Assembly: GCA_002049495.1 (NCBI GenBank)
Contig: LLYS01000003.1
Location: forward strand, 124,001-188,000
Direction: 5' to 3'
DNA: 64,000 bases
Origin: Epsilonproteobacteria bacterium tcs-49
GTDB lineage: Bacteria > Campylobacterota > Campylobacteria > Campylobacterales > Sulfurovaceae
Numbering within the stretch: the first letter of the stretch is position 1; each line of letters begins with the position of its first letter. The position numbers were made by a program, and so were the translations under genes. Of the stretch, positions 22,178 through 31,006 are shown piece by piece. The notes under the pieces are model-generated. The model saw only the letters and a list, made by a program, of their open reading frames with translations. It was not told the DNA's origin and made no database searches.

Positions 22178-23470
22178 TTAAAATGATTGCAACTGCTTAA
22201 TGACGTCATCAAATTGCAGCAGCTGTGCGGTATCCTGTTTTAAAAAGTTTTCGATCCGCGCCTTTTTGGACACCGCTTCGTCGATCTCGGGATCGCTGCC
22301 CTGCTTATACGCCCCGATACGCAGCAGCATCTCGTTTTCTTTGAGCGTGGCGTACATCCGTTTGAACTTCGCCGCGGCCGCCCTGTGTTCGGGGGTGATA
22401 ATATCCCCCATGACCCGCGAAGCACTATGCAATATCTGTACCGGGGGGTAGATGCCGTAATCGGTGAGTTCGCGGTTGAGCACGATGTGTCCGTCAAGGA
22501 TGGAGCGGCTCTGATCGGCGATGGGATCGCTCATATCATCGCCTTCGACCAAGACGGTAAAAAACGCCGTAATGGAACCGCCGCCCTTCTCCTTGCCCGC
22601 GCGCTCCATAAGCTGGGGCAGAAGCGTCAGTACCGAGGGCGGATACCCCTTGGAGGTCGGGGGTTCGCCCAAAGCCAGACCGATTTCGCGCTGGGCCATG
22701 GCAAAGCGGGTGACGCTATCCATCATAAAAAGTACATCTTTGCTCTGGGCTTTGAAATACTCGGCCACGCTCATGGCGCTGAAAGCACCGTATTTACGCA
22801 TAAGCGGACTGTCGTCGCTGGTCGCTACGACGATGACGGTATTGGTCAAATCCCCGCCCAGGTTCTTTTCGATAAATTCGGGCACCTCCCGACCCCGCTC
22901 GCCGATCAGCGCGATCACCTTGATCGGCGCCACGCAGCCGCGCACGATCATGCTCAGCAGGGTGGATTTGCCCACGCCGCTTCCGGCAAATATCCCCAGT
23001 TTCTGCCCCTTGCCGCAGGTCAGCAACCCGTCGATACTTTTGACCCCGACGCTGAACACTTCATCGATCAATCCGCGTTCCAAAACATTCATGGGGGGTT
23101 TCATGATCAACTCCTGGGAGTTGAAGGTGATGGGCCCTTTGCCGTCGATGGGGTTCATAAACGGATCCACCACCCGCCCCAGCAGTCCGTCGCCTACGGG
23201 GATGGTCAACCCGTGGGAGTTTTGATATACCCGGTCCCCGATTTTGAGCCCGTCGGTAAAGCCGAAGGGGGAGATGCTAAATTGTGCCTTCGTCGCTTCG
23301 GTGACCATGCCCAGAATATCCTGGTGGTCGCCTTTGATGATGACGATATCGCCGATGCCGACGTTGATGCCGTCGGCCTGGACGTTGGTGGAGCTTACCC
23401 GCGTGACACACCCAAAGGATTGGGAAAGCTTGGAGCGGCAAACCTTGTCACGGATAGCTTTTAAAGACAT
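22178..23470 (-). CDS. fliI: Flagellum-specific ATP synthase FliI
   Basis: GIFAGSGVGKSTLLSMI Walker A; ALIGERGREVPEF; DSVTRFAMAQREIGLALGEPPTSKGYPPSVL. Confidence 0.93.
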   Translation of the reverse strand: MSLKAIRDKVCRSKLSQSFGCVTRVSSTNVQADGINVGIGDIVIIKGDHQDILGMVTEATKAQFSISPFGFTDGLKIGDRVYQNSHGLTIPVGDGLLGRVVDPFMNPIDGKGPITFNSQELIMKPPMNVLERGLIDEVFSVGVKSIDGLLTCGKGQKLGIFAGSGVGKSTLLSMIVRGCVAPIKVIALIGERGREVPEFIEKNLGGDLTNTVIVVATSDDSPLMRKYGAFSAMSVAEYFKAQSKDVLFMMDSVTRFAMAQREIGLALGEPPTSKGYPPSVLTLLPQLMERAGKEKGGGSITAFFTVLVEGDDMSDPIADQSRSILDGHIVLNRELTDYGIYPPVQILHSASRVMGDIITPEHRAAAAKFKRMYATLKENEMLLRIGAYKQGSDPEIDEAVSKKARIENFLKQDTAQLLQFDDVIKQLQSF

Positions 23471-23472
23471 GG

Positions 23473-24045
23473 CTAATTTTTATGGTAGGGGGTGTTGATA
23501 AGATTGAAAAACTCCGCGCGGGTGGAGGATTTCAAAAACTCGCCGCGAAGGGCCGAAGAGAGGGTGGAGGAGTGGACCTTTTCCACGCCGCGCATCTCCA
23601 TACACATATGTCTGGCCTGGGTCACCACGGCAACGCCTTTGGGGTTGATCGCTTCCATGATCGCATCGGCGATCTGTTCGGTGAGCTGTTCTTGCAGCTG
23701 CAAGCGTCTGGCAAATACGTTGACCACCCGGGGGATCTTGGAAAGCCCCACCACTTTTCCGTCGGGAATGTATGCCACGTGGGCTTTGCCGAAAAAGGGC
23801 AGCATGTGGTGCTCGCACAGGGAGTAAAACTCGATATCGCGCACCAAAACCATCTCGTTGTTGCTGCTTTCAAACATCGCTTTTCCCATAATTTTCTGGG
23901 GATCTTTATGGTAACCTTCACACATGAATTCATACGCTTTGGCCACCCGTTTCGGGGTTTCGACCAACCCCTCTCTTTCGGGGTTTTCACCTAAAAAAGT
24001 CAAAATCTCTTTGATATTTTTCTCTGCTGCTTCGCGTTTTTTCAC
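23473..24045 (-). CDS. folE: GTP cyclohydrolase I
   Basis: [43 protein letters not shown]. Confidence 0.95.
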   Translation of the reverse strand: MKKREAAEKNIKEILTFLGENPEREGLVETPKRVAKAYEFMCEGYHKDPQKIMGKAMFESSNNEMVLVRDIEFYSLCEHHMLPFFGKAHVAYIPDGKVVGLSKIPRVVNVFARRLQLQEQLTEQIADAIMEAINPKGVAVVTQARHMCMEMRGVEKVHSSTLSSALRGEFLKSSTRAEFFNLINTPYHKN

Positions 24046-24142
24046 TGCCTGCCTTTACTCTATCTTAATGGTTTAATTATATCAAATTTAAGAAAATTTT
24101 AGATAATATTGGTCTAAAATAATTATGCAAACAAGGAATATA

Positions 24143-25438
24143 ATGGAATTTAGTGCAAAGATGACCAATGATGCCAACGCTTTGGTGGAAGCGAAAATTC
24201 TTTTGGACGATATCGAAAAAAAGATCGACAGCATCGCCAAAGAAGCTGCAAAAACGATGGAAGTCCAGGGCTTCAGAAAGGGTAAAGTACCGACGCATAT
24301 CGTAAAGCAAAGACATGGAGACAAGCTCAAGCAAGACGCGGAAGCGGAGATCGTACGAGGGATGCTCGGCGATGCGTACAAAGAGCTTGATATCGCGGCG
24401 GAGAGATTGATCGGAGAACCGTTTTTCAAAAAGTTTGACAGAAACGACGACAGCATCGAGCTTGAGATGGCGATCGGCCTGCGGCCCGAACTGGAGCTTG
24501 AGGGTTATGAGGAGACGGTACCAAGCTACAGAAACCCCGCGGTAAAAGAGACCGAGATCGATAAACGCATCGAAGAGATGGCGGAGAGACAGGCGTCTTT
24601 TAAAAAGATCGACGAGGACAGAGGCGTAGAAGACGGCGATATGACCGTCATCGACTTTGAGGGCTTCCTCGACGGAGAACCTTTCGAAGGCGGTAAAGCG
24701 GAAAGCTTCAACCTTAAAATTGGCAGCGGCCAATTCATCCCCGGCTTTGAAGAGCAGCTTATCGGTATGAAGATGGGAGAGGAGAAAACGATTAAAGTTA
24801 CCTTCCCCGAAGAGTACCAGGCTCCCAACCTCGCGGGCAAAGAGACGGAGTTTAAAGTAAAGCTGAATGAGATTCAGGAAAAAGAACCCGTAAAGATCGA
24901 CGATGAGATGGCGAAAAAATTGCTTCCGGGCGAAGAGGAGGACGTAACCGTCGAAAAGCTGCGCGAAAACGTGAAAAAACAGCTTCGCAACGAAAAGCTC
25001 GGGAAAAAGTACCAGGATGAGCTTAAGCCCAAAATGGTCGAAGCGCTCGTGGCCAAATATGAGTTTGACCTTCCCGAACAGATCGTGGAGCAGGAGATGG
25101 ATATGCAGCTGAACAACAAAGCGCGCTCCATGAAACCCGAAGAGCTGCAGGAGCTCCAGGGGAACGAGGAAAAGATCAAACAGATGAGAGAGGAGCTTCG
25201 CGACGAAGCGACCGAAAGCGTAAAAGCGACCTTTATCGTCGACGCACTGGCGAAAAAGGAAGAGGTCGACGTCAGCGATCAGGAAGTAACGCAAGCGATC
25301 TACTACGAAGCGATGATGCAGGGGCAAAACCCGCAGGAAGTTTTGGAACAGTATGAGAAAAACGGTTACCTTTCAGCCGTAAAGATGGCGATGATCGAAG
25401 ATAAACTCTTTACCAAGCTGTTAAAACTCAACGATTAA
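24143..25438 (+). CDS. tig: Trigger factor
   Basis: VQGFRKGKVPTHIVKQRHG N-domain; FKBP region GEEKTIKVTFPEEYQAPNLAGKE; upstream of clpP. Confidence 0.93.
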   Translation: MEFSAKMTNDANALVEAKILLDDIEKKIDSIAKEAAKTMEVQGFRKGKVPTHIVKQRHGDKLKQDAEAEIVRGMLGDAYKELDIAAERLIGEPFFKKFDRNDDSIELEMAIGLRPELELEGYEETVPSYRNPAVKETEIDKRIEEMAERQASFKKIDEDRGVEDGDMTVIDFEGFLDGEPFEGGKAESFNLKIGSGQFIPGFEEQLIGMKMGEEKTIKVTFPEEYQAPNLAGKETEFKVKLNEIQEKEPVKIDDEMAKKLLPGEEEDVTVEKLRENVKKQLRNEKLGKKYQDELKPKMVEALVAKYEFDLPEQIVEQEMDMQLNNKARSMKPEELQELQGNEEKIKQMREELRDEATESVKATFIVDALAKKEEVDVSDQEVTQAIYYEAMMQGQNPQEVLEQYEKNGYLSAVKMAMIEDKLFTKLLKLND

Positions 25439-25465
25439 TAATTTTTTTTAAGGAGTTGTGCTATC

Positions 25466-25510
25466 ATGGATGGTACGATTCCTGCTAAGAAGGTAACTAT
25501 AACCCCATGA
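25466..25510 (+). CDS. Possible 14-aa leader/small ORF between tig and clpP
   Basis: AAGGAG Shine-Dalgarno-like sequence then ATG...TGA encoding [14 protein letters not shown]. Confidence 0.3.
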   Translation: MDGTIPAKKVTITP

Positions 25511-25523
25511 AAAGGAAACAATT

Positions 25524-26111
25524 TTGAGTTATATTCCATACGTTATTGAACAAACAGGCAAGGGTGAACGAAGTTACGACATCTATTCCAGACTGCTTAA
25601 AGACCGCATCGTCATGCTCAGCGGCGAAGTCAACGACGCCGTGGCATCCTCGATCGTGGCGCAGCTGCTCTTTCTCGAAGCGCAGGATCCCGAAAAGGAT
25701 ATCTATTTTTATATCAACAGCCCCGGCGGCGTGATTACCAGCGGTTTGAGCATCTTTGATACGATCAACTATATCAAGCCCGACATCGTCACCATCTGTA
25801 TCGGTCAAGCGGCGTCCATGGGTGCGTTTTTGCTCAGCTGCGGCACCAAAGGCAAACGTTACGCACTGCCCAGTTCACGCATCATGATCCACCAGCCTTT
25901 AGGCGGTGCCAGAGGTCAGGCGACCGATATCCAGATCCAGGCAGACGAGATCCAGCGGTTGAAAAAATACCTCAACGAGATCCTGGCAAAAAACTGCGAA
26001 AAGGATATCGAGGCGATCGCACGGGATACCGAGAGAGATTTCTTTATGAGTTCCGCCGATGCGGTAGAGTACGGATTGATCGACAAGGTGATCGATAAAA
26101 GTTTCAAATAG
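25524..26111 (+). CDS. clpP: ATP-dependent Clp protease proteolytic subunit
   Basis: [56 protein letters not shown]; apparent TTG start. Confidence 0.96.
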   Translation: MSYIPYVIEQTGKGERSYDIYSRLLKDRIVMLSGEVNDAVASSIVAQLLFLEAQDPEKDIYFYINSPGGVITSGLSIFDTINYIKPDIVTICIGQAASMGAFLLSCGTKGKRYALPSSRIMIHQPLGGARGQATDIQIQADEIQRLKKYLNEILAKNCEKDIEAIARDTERDFFMSSADAVEYGLIDKVIDKSFK

Positions 26112-26121
26112 GCGGTAATTT

Positions 26122-27114
26122 ATGAGCAAAGCATACGGGCTGGACGAAGCGACGAGCGATCTTGAAAAGTTTTCCAAGGATGTGTTGAAGGCACTTATCG
26201 CCGACAATATTCCTCCCACTCCGGCAAATTACAATATCTATTTTGAAAAGGTGTTGGAATCCAAGCCGAGCGAGATGAAAGAGGAGATCCAAAACATCCT
26301 CGAGATCGAAGAGCAAAACGACGAGGAGGAGAGCGCTGAGTTTGAAAAAACCTTCAAAGAGGGCTTTTCCCACATCCGAAAAACGATGCAGCGCGTGGGA
26401 CATATCTACAAGAGTATGAAACACCTTGATACGATTATGAACAAGTATACGCCTATGCTGCAAAACAGCACCGACAAGTCCCAGCTCTCTTCGCTTTCGC
26501 ACTCGATGCAAGATGATATCGGCAAGCTCAACAACCTTGTGAAAAAAGATATCACCGAGATCAAGGATCTGTACCAAAAAACGGCGATGGTGATCAAAAA
26601 CAGCGAGGATCAATCAATCCACGATCCCCAGTACGGTGTGTACAAAAAGAGTTATCTGCTGCAAAAGATCAACCAGGAGATCACGCTGGTGGAAAAGTTC
26701 AACCACGATACCACGCTGCTTGCGGTGCGGATCAAGGATGAAGTCTTTGCCAACGTCAAAAGCGAAAAAGCCAAAAACACCATCACCAGAACCGTGGCGC
26801 GCCTGCTTTTGAAAACCTCCCGTAGAAGCGATATCATCGCCCACTACGAAAACGCCACCTTTATGATCATCCTCAAACACACCGATCTGGAAAACGCCAA
26901 ACGCAACGCCAATCGGCTTAAAAGTATGGTCACGGCAACCAACTTCTTTTTCGGCGAAAAGGAGATCAGTATCGATATCGAGATCGGTATCGGCAAAATC
27001 GTCAAAGACAGAATCGCGGAGGAGACGATCGTATGCGTCCTGGAAGCCCTGGAAGCGGCAAAAGAGGACACCAGTCTCGTCGCCGCGATTTGTGAAAAGG
27101 ATTACCAAGAGTGA
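26122..27114 (+). CDS. Degenerate GGDEF-domain protein
   Basis: DPQYGVYKKSYLLQKINQEI start of GGDEF fold; RRSDIIAHYENATFMIIL replaces GGDEF. Confidence 0.75.
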   Translation: MSKAYGLDEATSDLEKFSKDVLKALIADNIPPTPANYNIYFEKVLESKPSEMKEEIQNILEIEEQNDEEESAEFEKTFKEGFSHIRKTMQRVGHIYKSMKHLDTIMNKYTPMLQNSTDKSQLSSLSHSMQDDIGKLNNLVKKDITEIKDLYQKTAMVIKNSEDQSIHDPQYGVYKKSYLLQKINQEITLVEKFNHDTTLLAVRIKDEVFANVKSEKAKNTITRTVARLLLKTSRRSDIIAHYENATFMIILKHTDLENAKRNANRLKSMVTATNFFFGEKEISIDIEIGIGKIVKDRIAEETIVCVLEALEAAKEDTSLVAAICEKDYQE

Positions 27115-27626
27115 TACGCGAAATCCGCATCTATCCCGATCCGGTTTTGAAAGAGGAATCCAAACCCGTGACGGAGTTTGACGAAAAACTGCATACGCTG
27201 CTTGATGATATGTATGAAACGATGATCGCGAAAAACGGCATCGGCCTCGCCGCCGTGCAGATCGGCGTTTTACAGCAGGTGCTGGTGATCAACCTGCCCA
27301 GAGAGGACGAGGTGCAGTACAAAGAGGATCTGCTTGAAATCATCAACCCCGAATTCTCCTACCTTAGCGAAGAGGAGGAGACCTTCACCGAGGGTTGCCT
27401 GAGCGTTCCGGAGTTTTTTGAGGACGTCAAGCGCTCCAGGGAGGTCAAACTCCACTACCGCGACCGCTTCGGCAAAGAGCACACCATGGAAGCTTCGGGG
27501 ATGCTGGCCATCGCCCTGCAGCATGAGATCGACCACCTCAACGGACGGGTTTTCGTGGAAAAACTCTCCTTTATCAAGCGCAAAAAGTTTGAAAAGGATT
27601 GGAAAAAAACCCACAAAAAGCGCTAA
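27111..27626 (+). CDS. def: Peptide deformylase
   Basis: GIGLAAVQIG, EGCLSVPE, LQHEIDHLNG motifs. Confidence 0.96.
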   Translation: MIREIRIYPDPVLKEESKPVTEFDEKLHTLLDDMYETMIAKNGIGLAAVQIGVLQQVLVINLPREDEVQYKEDLLEIINPEFSYLSEEEETFTEGCLSVPEFFEDVKRSREVKLHYRDRFGKEHTMEASGMLAIALQHEIDHLNGRVFVEKLSFIKRKKFEKDWKKTHKKR

Positions 27627-27763
27627 CGCGCACCCTCTTCCCCGCACTGTACAAAAATCTTGACAAGTCGATATAAATTTATGATAAAATATCACTACTC
27701 TACACGAAGGTATCGTGTAGCGACAGATGCAATTTCAACACAGCAATAAAAAGGATAACAAGA

Positions 27764-28477
27764 ATGGCTCTTTATGATAGAGACTATATGAAAAACAGCG
27801 CGCATACGATGCGCGGTGAACGTGCGGACAGCCGCAGCGAAAGCTCCATCGTTTCCTTTGTGAAACAGACCTACAAGCTTTTCGCCGCTTCAATGCTCGC
27901 AGGTGCGGCGGGTGCGTACGTCGGTATCCCCATGGCAAACGCCATCGCGGGAATCTACTGGTTTATCGCCATCCCCTGGATGCTTTTCGGGATGTTCGGT
28001 ATCCGTATGGTACGCCACAAGCCCGGTATCAACCTGATCGCACTTTTTGCGTTTACTTTTGTAGGCGGCTTGATCATCTCCCCGCTACTGAGTATGTTTT
28101 TGGCAACCGAAGGCGGCGGCGCGCTCATCGGCAACGCGTTTTTGATGACGGCGGTGCTTTTCGGCGGCCTTAGCTTCTTTGCCATCAACACCACCAAGGA
28201 TTTCTCCAGCTGGGGAAAACCGCTTTTCTTCGCGTTTATCGTTTTGTTGGTCTTTTCACTGATCAACGCGTTCGTCCTGCAAAGCCCGATGATGCACATC
28301 GTGATCCAGGGGATCTTTTTGCTTGTCATCAGTGCGATGGTACTGTTTGATACGCAAAACATCATCAACGGCATGTTTGACAGCCCCGTAGAAGCGGCGC
28401 TGGTTCTGTATATCGACTTTTTCAACATGTTCGTCACGCTGCTGCAGCTTCTTGGAGTTTTCGGCAACGATGAGTAG
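27764..28477 (+). CDS. Bax inhibitor-1/YccA family membrane protein
   Basis: Seven-TM-type protein with SSIVSFVKQTYKLFAASMLAGAAGAYVG, LFDTQNIING, ALVLYIDFFNMFVTLLQLLG. Confidence 0.9.
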   Translation: MALYDRDYMKNSAHTMRGERADSRSESSIVSFVKQTYKLFAASMLAGAAGAYVGIPMANAIAGIYWFIAIPWMLFGMFGIRMVRHKPGINLIALFAFTFVGGLIISPLLSMFLATEGGGALIGNAFLMTAVLFGGLSFFAINTTKDFSSWGKPLFFAFIVLLVFSLINAFVLQSPMMHIVIQGIFLLVISAMVLFDTQNIINGMFDSPVEAALVLYIDFFNMFVTLLQLLGVFGNDE

Positions 28478-28514
28478 TACCCGACCTTTGGCGGCTTCGC
28501 CAAAGGTTTTTCGT

Positions 28515-28886
28515 ATGATCGATGCCAATATCAACCGGCTCAAAGAGGGGATCCGGGTCGTTGAGGATATCTGCCGCTATCTGCATGACGACAAAGAAAC
28601 CGCTTACCGGCTCAAAGCGTTGCGCCACAAAGCAACCGTAACCGATTATCTTGACTTTTTACAACACCGCAACGCAAACGGCGATGTTTTAAAAGGCTCA
28701 ACGAAAAGCGAACAGTCGCGCAGCGATCTTGAGGGTGTCGTTTTGGCAAATATCAAAAGAGCCCAGGAAAGCGGCAGGGTTTTAGAAGAGACTTTCAAAC
28801 TGATCGATACACAGGAGAGTGAACGGTTCAAATCGATCCGCTACGAACTCTACGATATCGAAAAACAGCTCCTGATAAAGGGATAA
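28515..28886 (+). CDS. ThiE-associated N-terminal-domain-like protein (stand-alone)
   Basis: MIDANINRLKEGIRVVEDICRYLHDD...SRSDLEGVVLANIKRAQESGRVLEETFKL. Confidence 0.65.
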   Translation: MIDANINRLKEGIRVVEDICRYLHDDKETAYRLKALRHKATVTDYLDFLQHRNANGDVLKGSTKSEQSRSDLEGVVLANIKRAQESGRVLEETFKLIDTQESERFKSIRYELYDIEKQLLIKG

Positions 28887-28890
28887 GCCC

Positions 28891-30432
28891 GTGCTTCGCC
28901 GGAACCTGGTTGTCACCGTTATCGCAGTGTTTTTTACCGTTACGTTCGCGGCTTCTTTCTATATCATCTACACCGAACGCAGCCTCGCCACAAAAACCTA
29001 TAAGCAGCACCGCCTTGAGGATCTTGAAGCCAAATACAGACTGATAATCGCCTCTTACATCAAAGTCGCCGATACGGTTTATACCACCTTGATCAACAGA
29101 CCCGAAATCCTTTCGCTCTACGCTTCGCTGCAAGGCGCCTCCGACCAGAAGCAAAACGCCGTACGCAAGCAACTCTACACCATGCTTAAAGATGAGTACA
29201 AAAAGCTGCAAGCGACGATGAACCTGCGCCAGCTGCACTTTCACCTGCCCGACAATCGCAGCTTTTTGCGTTTTCACCGTCCGGAAAAATACGGCGACGA
29301 CCTGACCTCCATCCGCGAATCGGTACGGTTGGCCAACAGTGAAAAACGCTTTGTTCAGGGCTTTGAGGAGGGGCGTATCTTCAACGGCTTCCGCTACGTC
29401 TATCCGCTGTTTTACAAGAAAAAACATATCGGCAGCGTGGAGACGAGCATCTCCTTTACCGCCATCAAGAACCTGCTCAACACCACCTTCTCCACCTACC
29501 ACGATTTCATTATCAAGCAGGGGGTGGTGCAAAATAAAGTGTTTCAAACCAAACGCTCCAACTACACCGGCAGCCTCTACTACGGCGGCTACATGGGAGA
29601 GCGTTACAACCGCGAAGAGCATACGGCGCTGGAGACTAAAAAGATCAAATGCCTCCAAAAAAGTTTGCAGCAGCGTGTAGCGCCCTATTTTGAAAAGATG
29701 GACTCTTTTATCCTTTCGCAGCAGTGCAAACTCGACGGCAACTACTATACGGCGACCTTTCTGTCGATCCACAACCTCAAAGGCCGGCACGTGGCCTACG
29801 TGGTCGCCATCGACCGGGACGATACCCTTTACCGCTTTGAGACCCAGTACCGCATCAAACTCTACGTACTGCTGACCATCTACGCGGTACTTTTGGCGGT
29901 GATCGGCCTTATCTACGTTCTCAAGCGCAACAAAGAGATCCAGAAACAGGTCCACACCGATTACCTGACCGGAGCGTACAACCGGCTGGGTTGCCAGCGG
30001 CAGCTGCAAAGCCATCTGCAAAGTTACCGTGAAACCAAAGAAGCCTTCTCCATCCTGATGCTCGATATCGACCACTTCAAAGACGTCAACGACAAATTCG
30101 GCCACCAGGTGGGGGATGTGGTGCTTAAGGAGTTGGTACAGGTCCTCAGCGACGTTACGCGCCATAGCGACCTGGTATGCAGATGGGGCGGGGAGGAGTT
30201 CATGGTGATCTTGCCAAACACCCTTTATAAAGATTTAGCGACCGTATCGAAAAATATTTTACAAAAGGTGCGCAATTACAGCTTTTCGCACATCGGGCAC
30301 ATGAGCATCAGTATCGGTTTTTCTCAAATCAAACCCTCCGACCACAGTACCGACGACCTGGTCAAACGCGCCGACAACGCCCTGTACCGCTCCAAGGAAA
30401 GCGGCAGGGATCAAGCCGGCGGAGAGCGTTAA
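28891..30432 (+). CDS. Membrane diguanylate cyclase with periplasmic sensor domain
   Basis: N- and mid-TM helices, RHSDLVCRWGGEEFMVILP with I-site. Confidence 0.88.
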   Translation: MLRRNLVVTVIAVFFTVTFAASFYIIYTERSLATKTYKQHRLEDLEAKYRLIIASYIKVADTVYTTLINRPEILSLYASLQGASDQKQNAVRKQLYTMLKDEYKKLQATMNLRQLHFHLPDNRSFLRFHRPEKYGDDLTSIRESVRLANSEKRFVQGFEEGRIFNGFRYVYPLFYKKKHIGSVETSISFTAIKNLLNTTFSTYHDFIIKQGVVQNKVFQTKRSNYTGSLYYGGYMGERYNREEHTALETKKIKCLQKSLQQRVAPYFEKMDSFILSQQCKLDGNYYTATFLSIHNLKGRHVAYVVAIDRDDTLYRFETQYRIKLYVLLTIYAVLLAVIGLIYVLKRNKEIQKQVHTDYLTGAYNRLGCQRQLQSHLQSYRETKEAFSILMLDIDHFKDVNDKFGHQVGDVVLKELVQVLSDVTRHSDLVCRWGGEEFMVILPNTLYKDLATVSKNILQKVRNYSFSHIGHMSISIGFSQIKPSDHSTDDLVKRADNALYRSKESGRDQAGGER

Positions 30433-30436
30433 GCCC

Positions 30437-30961
30437 CTAGCCCAGCTTCGCGTCCTTGACCGCTTCGAGTACCTTGTCGTAATCGGGTTCCTCGGTCACC
30501 TCATCAACGATCTGCTTATAGGTCACGATCCCCTCTTCGTTGATCACGAACACGCTTCGCGCGAGCATTCCGTTCAAGGGCCCTTCAGACATCAAGACGC
30601 CGTAGCTTTTACCAAACTCCTTATCCACGTAATCCGACGCCGCCGTGACGTTTTCTATCCCCTCAAGCGAACAGAAACGCTTTGAAGCAAAGGGCAGGTC
30701 CATGGAGATAACCGTCGTCTCCACGATATCAAGGTCGGTGATGCGCAGGTTAAACTCTCTGGTTTCCTTGGCACATACCTCCGTATCCAGCGAGGGAACG
30801 ACCACGAACAGTTGGACCTTGTTCGCGCTGCCGCCCACTTTGACATCTTCGAGATCGCTGTTGATAACCGTTACCTCCGGGGCTTTATCGCCCACGCTGA
30901 TCAAATCCCCCGTCAATGCGATCTCGTTTCCCTTTAAATGGGTAATCTCGTTTGTTTCCAT
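30437..30961 (-). CDS. tpx: Thiol peroxidase
   Basis: VGDKAPEVTVINSDLEDVKVGG; VVPSLDTEVCAKETREFN. Confidence 0.93.
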   Translation of the reverse strand: METNEITHLKGNEIALTGDLISVGDKAPEVTVINSDLEDVKVGGSANKVQLFVVVPSLDTEVCAKETREFNLRITDLDIVETTVISMDLPFASKRFCSLEGIENVTAASDYVDKEFGKSYGVLMSEGPLNGMLARSVFVINEEGIVTYKQIVDEVTEEPDYDKVLEAVKDAKLG

Positions 30962-31006
30962 AACTCTCCTTTATTAGACTTTCCTGCTATTATACAGCAC
31001 GCGGCG

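Noticed and set aside
24077-25327. 416-aa antisense ORF opposite tig
   Set aside because: Trigger factor is clear on the plus strand; the antisense translation is a Phe/Leu-rich artefact.
28828-30165. 445-aa antisense ORF opposite the membrane diguanylate cyclase
   Set aside because: The plus-strand ORF carries TM segments and GGEEF motifs; the antisense ORF does not resemble a protein family.
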